The notes beneath the pieces were generated by a model. The model had not been told where the DNA came from and did no database searches. It was given only the letters and a program-made list of their open reading frames with translations. From Scatophagus argus (lineage: Eukaryota; Chordata; Actinopteri; Scatophagidae), in assembly GCF_020382885.2 (NCBI RefSeq), contig NC_058506.1, forward strand, positions 16,780,318-16,844,317: a DNA stretch of 64,000 nt, read 5' to 3'. The position numbers and the translations under genes were made by a program. This document shows positions 23,431-35,651 of the stretch, in pieces. The first letter of the stretch is position 1. Each line of letters opens with the position of its first letter.

Positions 23431-26400
23431 ACTGACCAAGTTTCTAAGTGAATACTTTTTATACTTAAGTACACTAAGCACACTGATATATGATATATTC
23501 ACTTTAAATCAGATCTTTCATCGTTTCATTTATTTATTTATTGTATATATATGTATATATATATAGTTATTTTTTACTTGAGTAAATGATTGAAATGATT
23601 TTTGTTCAAGGAACAGTATTAAAAGATTTCATACATGAACACAAGATGTCATCATTGGTCAAGATATGGATAAACATTGTATCATGAACGACCACTAGAT
23701 GGCAGTAAAGCCTTTAACATAACCATCCTGAGTTTGACTCGCTCTTCCCAAGCTTACAGTCTGTCAATGGCATGTGAAAAAGGAAGTGTGGTTTCACTGT
23801 TAATGACTCACTGGGTTTGTGCATAGTTTGTTTACTCACCTTGAAATTTAACTTTCCCACATCAGTTCACTTCAAGACACGTTGTCGCCCCAAAGCACTA
23901 ACCTTTTTCTTAATATCACAATCGCCCTGCTGAGTCCGACAGTGAAAACAGGAAATGACTCTAAATGAGGTCAGTGATACTTGATCTACTTTGAACCCAA
24001 AAAGCCAGGAGAGGCCTTTGCATAAAACCAGTGACCTTTGTGCTGCATAAACATGTATTGCAGATCTATAAGATTTCACAAACTTATACCATACCATACC
24101 ATTGTCTGATGAAACCCTCACACAAAATGCCATCCAAAAGCCTCAACTCTAGCAGCTCTGCGTGTGTCACGGCATATGAATGACTGAGCTTTAGGCATGT
24201 CTTTGCCTTGTTTCCCAGGAATCTGTTTTGCTGTTGCTGTCTTATCAGGTTTCATTGCTTAGTGAATGAGATCTAACGACTGTGAGACAAATAGATAGCA
24301 GGCTGCCAGAGATACCGAGAGCTGGGGATATGCAGAAGAGACAAACACCCATTGTTCTGAAAGCAGTTTTTAAGTTGGAAGTCATCAAAAACAAGTAGGA
24401 AGTGATTGCTTGTCCTTGCCAGCTCCAGCTTCGGTGGAGTGAAGAGTATGTGCGATGCGATTTCATGCTTTGCAATCTTACATATTTGGTTGTTTATCAG
24501 TTACAGTGACGGTCATGAAAACAGATTCTTTTTTTTTTTTTGTTGAACATACACTTTGTTATAAGTGCACAAAATAGTATGGCCAGACAGACATGGAACT
24601 TGGAGTAAACTGGATTTTTTTTTGGTGATTTCAGTGATGCTAAAATGATAGAATTCAATACCACAGATGACCAAATGTACACAGTAGGATAATCAGTTCT
24701 AAAATACTGTAACCAGACTTGTAATGTTTTGACCTTGTGAACCCTTGCAGGTTTAAGTTGTGGTTCTCATATGGCTGCAGTGCTAACGTATGAAGCTTAT
24801 TTATGTGGTGTGACACCTTAAACTTGTACTCTCGCCACGAATAAGGCGTCGAAAACAAACATCTGCGAGGATGATTTGAGTGTGATATACAGGGAGGAAA
24901 CTGTCGTCTATCAGCTCCTCACCTCACCAGTAAACAACCAATGCATCGAGTAGAAAATTTGCTGATTTGGTTATCTGGAAAAAAAGTAACCCTCATAAGG
25001 AAACATAAAGACCCTTTCAGGTGATTTTCTGTAAATGCGCTGTAGTTGCATTGGCTTCTTACAAAGCTTTTTACTGTAAAGCCAGTGAAGCTCACAGAGG
25101 ATGGCATGTTTGCAGGGAGGGGAGGTGGAAGTTAGAAACCCAGAATTGAATTTCCCAACTCAAGGCAGGTTTCTCATAAATGCCTTGTTGTCTCCTGTGA
25201 GCAGCGCCATCTTCTGGTCAGATGACAGAAATGCACAGCAATGCTTTGCAATTCTTGCAAGTCACGTGATTTAGAAGAAATCGAGCCTCCAGATTTTGCA
25301 TGCTGAGTCCCACAGCCTCGCGGAGCAATTGTGTGGCTGCTGACTCAGCAGTCTTACTTGCATCATGTGTTTGTGGAGTTTTATTTCTCTTATCTGACAA
25401 TTCTGAAATTTCAGACAAGTCCTGCATGTATGATCCCTGTCAGTCACTGGTGGTGACTGGTCTTAGCTTTGTCTTTGTCTTGTGACTTCAATGTGAGACT
25501 CATATTTTCAGTCAAGTGCCTTTTATTGGGATCTGTTTATCATAACCACATTTAGAGCTGATCACCCAGAGTTTCCCATGGAATCCTTTTGCAGCAAAGC
25601 TACAGATAGAAAGTTGTTATGAAGCCGACATATTTTGTTTGAAAAGACAGAAAAGCAGCTGTGCTTTTGCTTTTGTTCTCTGACTCAGAGTGAATTGGCG
25701 CTTTTAGCCACAAGATGGCTTTTTTTCAAACTTGAGAAAAACTGGAGGATGATCCTCTACTCTTGTTAGCAACTGTTTTGCTTGTGGTAAGCAGAGTTGT
25801 GCCAGAGCTGTTATCCAGGCTATCCAGGGAACATTCATGAGCGATGGAGGGAGTAAGTGGGGCCAGTTGATGTGTACAAATTCCCCTGGAAATTAAGGGT
25901 GGATGTGGCAGGGTGATTAGTCTTTCAAAGCCAGTGATATAACCCCAGCGTGGTGTGCGTCCTGGACAGGAAAAGGTGGTGTGGATTAAAAATGCAGTAA
26001 GCAAAAATCAAATGGAGGTGGCCCAAATTAACCTGAGACTGAGATAGCAGCCACCATAAAACCGCCTAAAAGTACAAAGAGCTACATGCATGCACGCTTT
26101 TCTAAAGAAAATAAATAAAAGTCTGTGGCATGTTTTTGAACAGGTTTTGCAGCCCGCATGTTTAGCTTCTCTCCTCTTTGTTTTCTTCCTGTTTTCTGCT
26201 TTAACTGCTGTTGCTATGGCTTTGTACTTGATAACGTGAGTATGCCTCACCTGTGGCCACTCCCACAGCAGATGGCATGGCAGCACAAAGACATTCTTAT
26301 TTTCAAAGGGGCATTTCAGGTAAATGAGGGATTCAGATGTGTACATTGGCTGTCACACGTACACATGAGAAGTTTTTTAAAGCAAACAAACAAACAAAAA

Positions 26401-28324
26401 AAACAGATCTGCACGTTCAAACTGTATTTGTTTGTTTGTTTTGAACATAGAAGGGCAGCGTTGTATTTACTGTAATGACCTCTGCTCATGTTGACCCAGT
26501 CCTGATATCAAAATCAGACTGATATTGCAGATAGAGTTCAACACATTACACACATTACAAACAGTGAGCTGGTAAAGAATTTGAGGTATTCAGTGGGAAG
26601 GTTTGGTTAGATTCTAAGTGTTTCCTGTCTGCCAAGGCAAGAGTGTGTCAGTTCTGTTAAATAACACATACCATACCACACTGAGGTGTGGCAGCAACTC
26701 ATTTCTTGACGGCTGTTAGATTAGCATTGCTGTTAGCTGCATCCAATATGTGTATGCACAGATAACCTTTTGCACTTGCATAATGTGTTGGTTGGTAACG
26801 GTTAAGACACTGCAAAAAAGAAACGGTAACAGCTGCTTGCTTGTTTGAGTTAGTGCCATAAGCGACCAGGTTAGCATTATGGTGACTTGCCCAGTTTCAG
26901 CTTGTAGGTTGTTAGCTCTGAGGTTGTTGTTGTGGTCATTTCCATTGGCCAAAGAAATTCTGAAAATGGTAACGGATAGGCAGAAGATAGGGGAGTGCTG
27001 TCTGAGATAGGCAGCCAGTGGCAGACTTATGCCAGCTGTGTTCATCTGGTGAGTCAGACAGCAGGGTAATCAACAAGCATTCCTGAGGCTTGACATCCAT
27101 CGCTTAAGTAACACAAGGCTGAAACACAAAGCGATACAACGCTGTGGGCTAGTAAAACGATGTTCCTAAAATAAAACATGGGATTCCGAAACTGTCCTCC
27201 CAAGAGAAACGACAGCATCAGTCGTTTCAGCAATTGCCTTAAAAACAGATGGCAAAGACCTCTTAGCAGCCTTAGCTTTTGCCGAAGCAAAGGGAGAAGT
27301 CGTGTAATGTTAGGGAGAAACAAGGGCGACGAGGTGGGGATGGATGGATGGCTCAAAGAAACTTTAACACGGGGGGGACGGATGTTTGTTACCTGTTTTG
27401 TCCGATGTAACCAAACCTCAATCGCAGCCTCGTCATGTGATTTATTTATTATTTTTAACAGTCGAACACATGTATGTTGCTCTTGAAGAAAGACATGTTG
27501 CGGTGCACTGACATGTAACTCAAGAATGGTGAAATGCATTCAGGAAAGCACCACAATGGCAGTTGTGTATTTTTAGCCAACTGAGTCATTCATGGTGATT
27601 TGGCTGAGTCACACGGTTATCCCTGGAGTGTTTATTTTAAAGGAGTCATTCTGTGTTAATTGTATGAGTTATGATTTGTATGTTAGGTGTTCCCTGAATG
27701 AGTTTGCAAGTTGTTTTTTCAAGTAGTATTGCTATACACACAAGGCCATAGCTGTAGTCAATCATCGTCAACATGCGTGAGGTTTTGGTGACCGTAATCA
27801 CACACTCTCCACATACTATCACAATCAACAGTCATATATAGCCTCTGTGACACTTATATGACACCAATTAATACATTTAAAATGAATGCAGAGATAGTCC
27901 AAGTCCAGTGTTTGATATAAATGGTGCCTACACACAACTTCTGCCGAGGTACAGGAACACCACTTGGACAAACCTCATGCGGGACTGCAGTAGCCTATAG
28001 TGTAACACTAGAACTGGTAGTAATGTTAGGCTTAGCTCTAAATATGGTTACATTTGCTAATGAGTATTTGATTAGGATAATGATTTTTGTTTAAATCCAT
28101 GGATGTCATCAAATTGTGGTAATTTAAATATCAGTATGTCAGATGGACATTTTGAGCGTAATAATGTGGTTGGGTGGTGTGAATTAATCTCTCACCATGA
28201 TGTGAATTTGGGCATGGTTAGAGCCAGATAAAAATTAAACTTATCTCGTCCGACCTGTTTCACTGCTTCGTGTGGTGTGGTAGGCACCATGGCATCCCTG
28301 CAGTGTCTAGCATACACCCTCTTC

Positions 28325-28490
28325 TGTGTGTGTGTGTGTGTGTGGGTGTTGGGGGGGGGGGGTTGCGTTTGAGTCTCTGGTCTTTCCAGTAAATCAGCAG
28401 ACTTTGGCAAACTGTCATCTTCTTCTTTCTCCCCCCCCCAACACACACACACACACACACACTCACATACAGACACACACACACAATTGC
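28325..28490. repeat. Inverted pair of TG/G-run and C-run/CA microsatellites
   Basis: A (TG)n tract from 28325 ends in GGGTGTT and twelve G (28351-28362). About 70 bases later nine C (28431-28439) lead into AA and a (CA)n tract to about 28490. The two blocks are reverse complements apart from one interruption. Confidence 0.8.
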
Positions 28491-29704
28491 AGCTTTGCTC
28501 TTTCCAGAAAGTCAGCTGACTTAAAGTCTCTGTCCCTCACACACTCACATATAATTTTACTTTTCATTCATGCACACAGGGATGCACTCACACAGGCAAC
28601 TCCTGTTTGCAGAAGAGTCAAAACAAATTTGATAATATTAAACACGAATGAATAGGGTCTCTGTAGTCCTTCTGACAGTGGTGGTGTAATATTCAGTATT
28701 TATATCCCTTATGTAAATAAAACTACAACAACACTACACTGTAAAAATTCCTGGTATTAATGGCAAAAGTATAAAAAAAATAACTTTCAGAAAATGAAAG
28801 TGAGTGTTACAGTATTTATTAGTATTTGATTGTATTATTATTCAGTGTATGTATATTGTTAGTTGACCTGGAGCTGCTTTATTGGTTTATATAAAATAAC
28901 TGTGTGAGATTATCATATGTTTAGTATGTTAAATCTGAATCTTAGAAGTAACTATGATCATCAAAGTAATGCATTTTTGGAGCTGAAGTACTTTTGGAGT
29001 TGAAGTATTCAATTGCATAAAATGGAAATACTCAACTGAAGTAGAAGTACCTAAAGCATGTTTTTAAAGTAAATGTACTCAGTTACTCCCCAGCACTGGT
29101 TACCAAATGTTGTTTACATTTCACTCAAAGGTCTGCATCAGTTTGTCTTCTATTAGTTAGTTAGCTGTTATATATTTCATTGCAGTATTTACACAGGCTT
29201 AAATCTGCACGGTGCCATAAAATCTATTCAGGACAGGAAAACATTTTAGAGCCTACAATGACATACAGAACATTCTCACTTTTTTTTCAGCTTGTGTGCA
29301 ATTGCAGTGGTTTTTGCCAACATACGGGAGCTGCTTAACCAACAGTGAAGAGTAAAATACAAGATTAGCCACGCAGATTGTGAAGGGCGATTAATTACAC
29401 AGTTCAGGTGCTGTGACAGCAAATGCAAAGTCGCCCAACTGGAAGACATTGCTGCATATGGGGAGATACAATACGAGATTAAATAAGGGCATGAATAACT
29501 TTCAGCGGCAGACAGAAACAGTTTGGATTTAGAGGTGCTTCTCAGCTGATAAAAACAACAAACTGTACTTGGTTGTCCCCCTCTTTAGTACCCCGACCTC
29601 TGCCTTGAATACAAGCACTCAACTCATTCCAGTGGTTGCAGGTAGACATTAGCTTCACAAACCTCCATCCATCTTTACAAAGTAACTTCAAATTTTTGAA
29701 GTTA

Positions 29705-29733
29705 CCCCCCCCACACACACACACACACACACT
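29705..29733. repeat. C-run plus (CA)n microsatellite
   Basis: Eight C followed by about ten CA units. Like the 28.4 kb locus it joins a homopolymer C tract directly to CA repeats. Confidence 0.85.
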
Positions 29734-30090
29734 ACATCTGTGTTTTTACATTGTAAAGTGACTTCTGGGTTCCGTCTGGCCTAATTTCTAATCTGACCTT
29801 GGTTTTCAGCAAGTGCCTACATGTCCTGTATCAGTCTGCCATGCTGTCTTTGTTGTTTTGTTGATGACTGAGCAATGCAATGCTTGCAATGGTTGTCTAA
29901 ATAGTGAAGCATGTAAAGGTTCAGGAGTCAAGGTTCCTGCTGCATTTATTTGACTCCTTTACCTTCTTTCTGATTCCTACAGAACACTTGTGTCCACAAG
30001 CTTTTTACCACTTCTTTTCAATTTGTGGAAATTAGAGACGGCTCTGCCATTTCCTGTAAATCAGCAGACAAACTACCACTAGTTGTTTCT

Positions 30091-30116
30091 CACACACACA
30101 CACACACACACACACA
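30091..30116. repeat. (CA)n microsatellite
   Basis: About 13 CA units, preceded some 40 bases earlier by TTTCCTGTAAATCAGCAGAC, a motif that also occurs beside the CA tract at 28.4 kb. Confidence 0.85.
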
Positions 30117-33100
30117 TATGCTCACTCCCTCACCCTCCCTCCCTGCATATCTCTGCCAGACAGCAAATACCTACGCAGCGATGGGCATATGGTCCAGCAC
30201 TCGTGGATGTCCTTGTACAGATGGATGACTAATTTATTTTTCTACATCAGTTGGTATCCGTGCACGATGGTGAATAACACCCTCAAATTTATTGATCCAC
30301 TAAATAACTTAGTGATTAAATGTGACTTACTGTAATAAAATAATTACACTAGTTAGATTATTGCAGTTTTTCTCTATTGCATGCACACGTAATCCCAAAA
30401 AGCTCACATATCAAAATCAAATCTCTGGACTTCGAAACACTAAGCACAGTTCCTTTGCCTTCTCATTTTCACAAAACTCTAAACACAAATCACATCATTT
30501 AGTGCACTTTCTTCACATGGAAGTCACTGGCCTTCAAAATACTAAGCCCATCACCAGCTGGTCTCGCTCTGTTCTCACCTATTCAGACTCAACTGGCGAA
30601 ACACTTCAGTTACCTGTCAGAGCATAAAAGAGGCCTCACGTAACCCCTTATGTGTTGGAGCTCCATGGAGAAAAGACAGAAAGCGGACGAGAGGAAGGGA
30701 GGGAAGCAAGCCAGTATTTGTGATGAAGTGCCAACTGACAATAATTAACAAACCAGTCAATAAAGAAAAAAGTTGGCGGCAGCCATAAAACTTTTTACCA
30801 TCTTATTACCTTATCCCGCTTGATAAAACATAATGATATACTGGTGGTGCATTAATGCTTTGATAATTATTGAAAGTCTTGGGTTTGAACTCTCACAATG
30901 CTGCAGTATGGGTTTACAGTATGACTCTGGGATGTAACATGGCCTCATGTAGCCAAAACATAAAATTTTTGGTTTTTTTTTTTTGTTTGTTTTTTTCACA
31001 CCAGCATTTAAATACTCTGTGAGAGATATGAGATCTGGGCATATCGAGCCCTTTCTCGAGACACACGTGTAAACAAATGTCAGTTGCTTGGTTTTGAACT
31101 TACTTTATGTAATGATGTAAGTTACGCAAATGTGTCAGGTATGTACGTTGTTAACTTAAGCAAGTTCTTAACTTAACTTTCTTATTTTAGCCGAAAGCAT
31201 GAATTTTTCCTGACCCTAACCAAGTAGTTTTTATGGCAAAGCCTAACCAAACTGCTCCACCGTCAAGTTATTATTGTTAGCTTGATGGTGGAGCCCTGCA
31301 TGTGAAAAAGTGATGTGAGAGGCACAAACCAAACTGCCGTATTTGACGAATTGGGCGCAAGAACTTGTTGGCGTATCTTTTGTCGGAAACAATCCATTTC
31401 GACGAGAGAAAACACGGTTTGTCCAGTGCAAGACACTTGTGGATTGTTGACTGTTCTGTGTGTAGAGTTTTGAGAAGCTGAGCTGTACTTTTAATGAAAC
31501 ACGTTCAAACAGTTGGGTGGGAAAAAACTGCAAACAAAGTTGGAACTTTTCCAAAGACTTTAATTTAGCAAACACCCTTTTAGAGATGGAGAGCAAAATT
31601 AAAGCATGGGTTACTGAGATAAGCCCTCCAGTTGATGTCCTTCCTTGTTCTACTTCCTGCCATTGTTTTTTGTTTTTTTGGGGTTTTTTTTCAAAGACGA
31701 CATTGAGTGCCAGATCTTTGTCCTGAGCTGTTACAGAGAGACTATGCTTCATCTAAACTCCCCTTAACTCAAGTATTGTTAACTGGGATGGATGAGCACA
31801 GTCGCAGTTTATCCAGGTGTTACATGATATTAAAGAACCATACATCCTGAACCATTACAATGTTAAATTCCAGAAGCTAATTTTGTTCAACCTCCAGTCT
31901 TTGCTTTAGAAGCGACTTCCTGATTATGTCACCTTTTGGGGAAAACTCCAACAGGCTGGGACAATTCCAGCTTTGAGTGCTTGTAGTTTTGGGATAGGAG
32001 TATTTATGAGTCATCTTTGTGTTGCAGCTTGACTCAAAACGAAACTCCGCTGCTGCAAATAATTGTTGCTTCAGTGATTTTCAGATGCTGGTTGACTCAT
32101 TAAATCATAAAGACAGTATGAGCTGAAAGTCTTTTTTCTGTCATCAATCAGTTTTTGTGTTTGTTTTTTACAACAACACGCATTTCTCTATGGGCTAATG
32201 TCACGACAGATTTGGCCAGAAGTTTTCATCCACATCACACTTCATCACAAACACCTGAGAGAGAATGTTTTTGACGCCTGATCTGATTCATCCCTGGCAC
32301 TCAGTCTTCTGCAGATGTGTCCTGATGTCCAGCGTTGTCCAAGAGGGACATCTAATTATGTGCCTGGTCGTCATGGATGCTCAACCTCATAGAGGAAGCT
32401 AGTACATTTAAGTTTAATTTTCAACAATTTCGTGTTATCTTAAGATAGTTAAATGTAAGTTTTTGTGGTAGTATGTAAACACGTACAAAGTGGAATGTAA
32501 AGAGAGAGAGAGAGATTTGGGATGAAATTTGGGTCAAAGCAAATGAAAGTATTTTAGTACACACTTACTGTGTGAAGAGCTTTCAAAAAGAGAACACAGT
32601 ATTGTAATTGTAATCTGACACCAGGCGCTGCAGTGTATATATACATATATATATATACAATAGACTAAATCGTTTAACTGACAGTTGATGGCCTTATGAT
32701 GAAGGGTGATTGTCTCCCATGGACTTAATGTGTAGAAATGGCTCTTCTGCAGCACTAAACCACTTTGTTTCCTGCTAAAGAGTGTCAAACAAAGGGCAAA
32801 GTTTCATTTGGCGGGAGAGTGTTTTAGCTTGGAGGAAATCAAATTACATTACACTTGCGTATTAACTCTTTCCTGCTACTCTCTTCTGCTTTTTTGTTTT
32901 CCAGTGGTGTCAAACGATTAACTGAACAAGCCATAAGCACGTTTCTTTCCTGACATTGTAATATTTTGGTTATTTTACAGTAACAACCACACAAATAGCT
33001 CCAGGACAGGAAATGTAGTGCAAAAAAATAAATAGCTTAAATACCTCCCTAAATAAATACACACAACATGAAATAAGCATGGCTGTTGATGAGTATGAGT

Positions 33101-35039
33101 CTCCCAGTTGTGAATCTGAATCAGAGATATTGCTAATTTCTGAGGACTGCATCTCCCACTTGATGGAAAGTAATACAAAAGTGTCAACCTGATGGCTAAA
33201 AAGAAGTTTCTAGTTGTGGCAGTTACAGTTAAATATATGCAAATTATGAAGGAAATGCTCACCTTTTCTAGCTGAGTTCATCTAATAACCAACTGCCACA
33301 AGTAGCACAATGAAAGCTAATTATTACAGTGGCCCTGAGAGGTGAACACAGTGCATATTTAAAAAAAAACAAAAAAAAAACCCACGAGGTATTACAAAAA
33401 CCCTACCTGAAGCACAGACAACAACAAAACCTGCGGGACAAGTGGGCGACACTTCCCACGAAAAATGTTTCGGCTCTTTTCAAAACCCCACTTACTCATC
33501 CTCAACTTTAATAAGCTCTGGCCTAACAAAACATGGCAGTAATAAGTGTGTCCCAGCTGTGTTCATCCTTTTTAATATCACCTGGCAACAGTTTGTGTTT
33601 TCTTTAGCTTTTTTTTGCTTGTGTTTCTTACGTTGCAGTCCGTTGAGATCTCTGAGCCACTGTAAATGTGGGCTGTTTGCATAGTTTGACCACAGGGGGA
33701 ATAATATCTCGGAATGATGTGCAAGAGCTCCTAAGAGTAATAATAAAAGCAGAGGTTTTCCTTTGCCCAGCATTTCATAAGTTCAAAACTTTACACATGA
33801 AGGAATAAAAGAGCAAAAGGTGCATTAGGAGATGTGTTGGAGATGATCTCATCTTTTAAGCATGCATACAAAGGGTCAGTTCAGTCCAGTTGAGGGTGTT
33901 TTTTTTAAAAAACAAGGAAGACTTTCCTCCCTTATGTTTGGTTCATTCATCTCAATAACATCACTGTGTATCAGTGCAAGCATGGACAAGTCCTCCTGAA
34001 AATGTGGGCATGAATTCAGTCCCACGTAAGTTGCAATGAGAATCATTAGGAGATCCAAACAGGAAAATCCTTCATGTTTAATGTGTGTTGCAGCCATAAA
34101 TAGCAGCAGTTGCTCAAGTTTAGAAAATCAAGGATATAAAATACACTTAAAACTATAGTTTTCGGCTCTCTATAGCTGCTTGTATATGTTTTGTTCACTT
34201 TTACATACATTACAAATTCATACGTGCACAGAAACGTCTCTCCCAAGGGGTCCGCTGGAGTTGATCTCGGACAGGTTGTGTTTCCAGTAAACTGATATCT
34301 ATTGCCAAGTAAAACACGCTCAGACATGTTTTCCAAGAAAGATACTGAGTGAAGGATGCATATGAAAGAGTAATACATTGCACCCGTATTTAACAAAAAA
34401 GTTAATGGTCCAACAAACTCACATTCCTTACAGTTTACAGAACTTGACATCATTTCTTACTGAACCACAAACAGAATTTATTTCTGTCACTTCCCACACA
34501 CAAAAACTCATAGTGGAATCTGGTTGTTATATCTGCAGAGAGTCTTTGCTTCATCTCATCTGCCAACGTTAAAGTGCTAAAAGAGCTCGGAAAATTCTAA
34601 GCATATAATAATGACCATGCACCAAATTCAGCCTCTTAATACATTTGAAGTGACACATGCAAGAAGTTTTGAGGAGGCTGAGCAAATCACGTCCCTATCA
34701 GAATACCAAATTACATACTGTACTGTGTCCTAACAAAAATGATACAGGAAAAGTCAAGATGTCTTGATTTTTAGTCCCTGCTACTGCAGATGTCAAGTTC
34801 CAATACTGATAGATCGCTTCCCAAAATGCAAAAAAAAAATAAATAAATATAAATAAAATCTTCAAGCCAAGGTCAAGATGCAAAAATCCAATTTAGAGTT
34901 TGAGTTTGAGGATGTGTTGGAATGCAATACTGGATACTTTGGTGGAAAACACTGTGGACACATTCATGAATAACATTTCCTCGTTCTATTTATTGCTAGA
35001 AATGTAATGCTTCAAAATGATCCTTCACTGGTAATTTGT

Positions 35040-35150
35040 AAGTTTGTAAGTAATTCAGTTTATTTATAAAGCACCAAATCACAACAACAGTCAAAAAACT
35101 CATGCCACTTTCCAATTAGAGCAGCTCTAGAGCAAACTCTTTTATTTGCA
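35040..35150 (+). repeat. Interspersed repeat, 'TTTATTTATATAG' family, fragment
   Basis: AATTCAGTTTATTTATAAAG, then CACCAAATCACAACAACAGT and CCAATTAGAGCAGCTCTAGA. It is a shortened and diverged copy of the family seen at 2575-2850 and 6961-7132. Confidence 0.6.
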
Positions 35151-35588
35151 ACATCTGGTCTATTTTCAGAGCAATGACTCACCAGTCAAGCTGATTGTTA
35201 GCTGAAGAAATCATATAGCATATTGTCTTACCGGCCAAAATATATGCATATTAAGTATGAGTTTAGCATTTAAAAATACTGAATTGAAGTATTAACCACA
35301 CTGTTAAATTTTGAGTGATATCAGTCAGTGTCATGAGAATGAAAAACCTAGGGAAATACCAAGTCGACTTGACTTTACCCTGCTGGTTACTGAGGTGTGT
35401 TTATGTGTTTTCAGGGGAAGTCATCTCGCATTTCTCTAATTTCATAACTATATAAAAAAAACAACTCTCCTCTCTAAAGTGACGCACAGTGTAGTGTCAT
35501 TAAAATTAGCACATGACACGAAATGTTTACACTCAGATGGAAAGCACCAGAGATATCTGTCTAGGTTCCTCCCCTTTTATTTTATGCA

Positions 35589-35595
35589 CCCACAC

Positions 35596-35650
<55 letters not shown>
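35589..35650. repeat. Long (CA)n microsatellite
   Basis: About 31 CA units with a single CG interruption near the start. One of the longest simple repeats of the window. Confidence 0.9.

Positions 35651-35651
<1 letters not shown>

Noticed and set aside
27054..27539. 161-codon minus-strand frame
   Set aside because: Leucine-rich but with no domain or signal pattern I recognise and no conserved context. Likely chance.
28192..28655. Frames made of VCVCVC or HTHTHT runs
   Set aside because: They are translations of TG/CA microsatellites. The same applies at 35479-35794, 55175-55468 and 61249-61506.
31243..31752. 169-codon minus-strand frame
   Set aside because: No recognisable family, no splice or promoter context. 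Composition follows the AT-rich DNA around it.
34046..34453. 135-codon minus-strand frame
   Set aside because: No family resemblance and poor composition for a coding exon.
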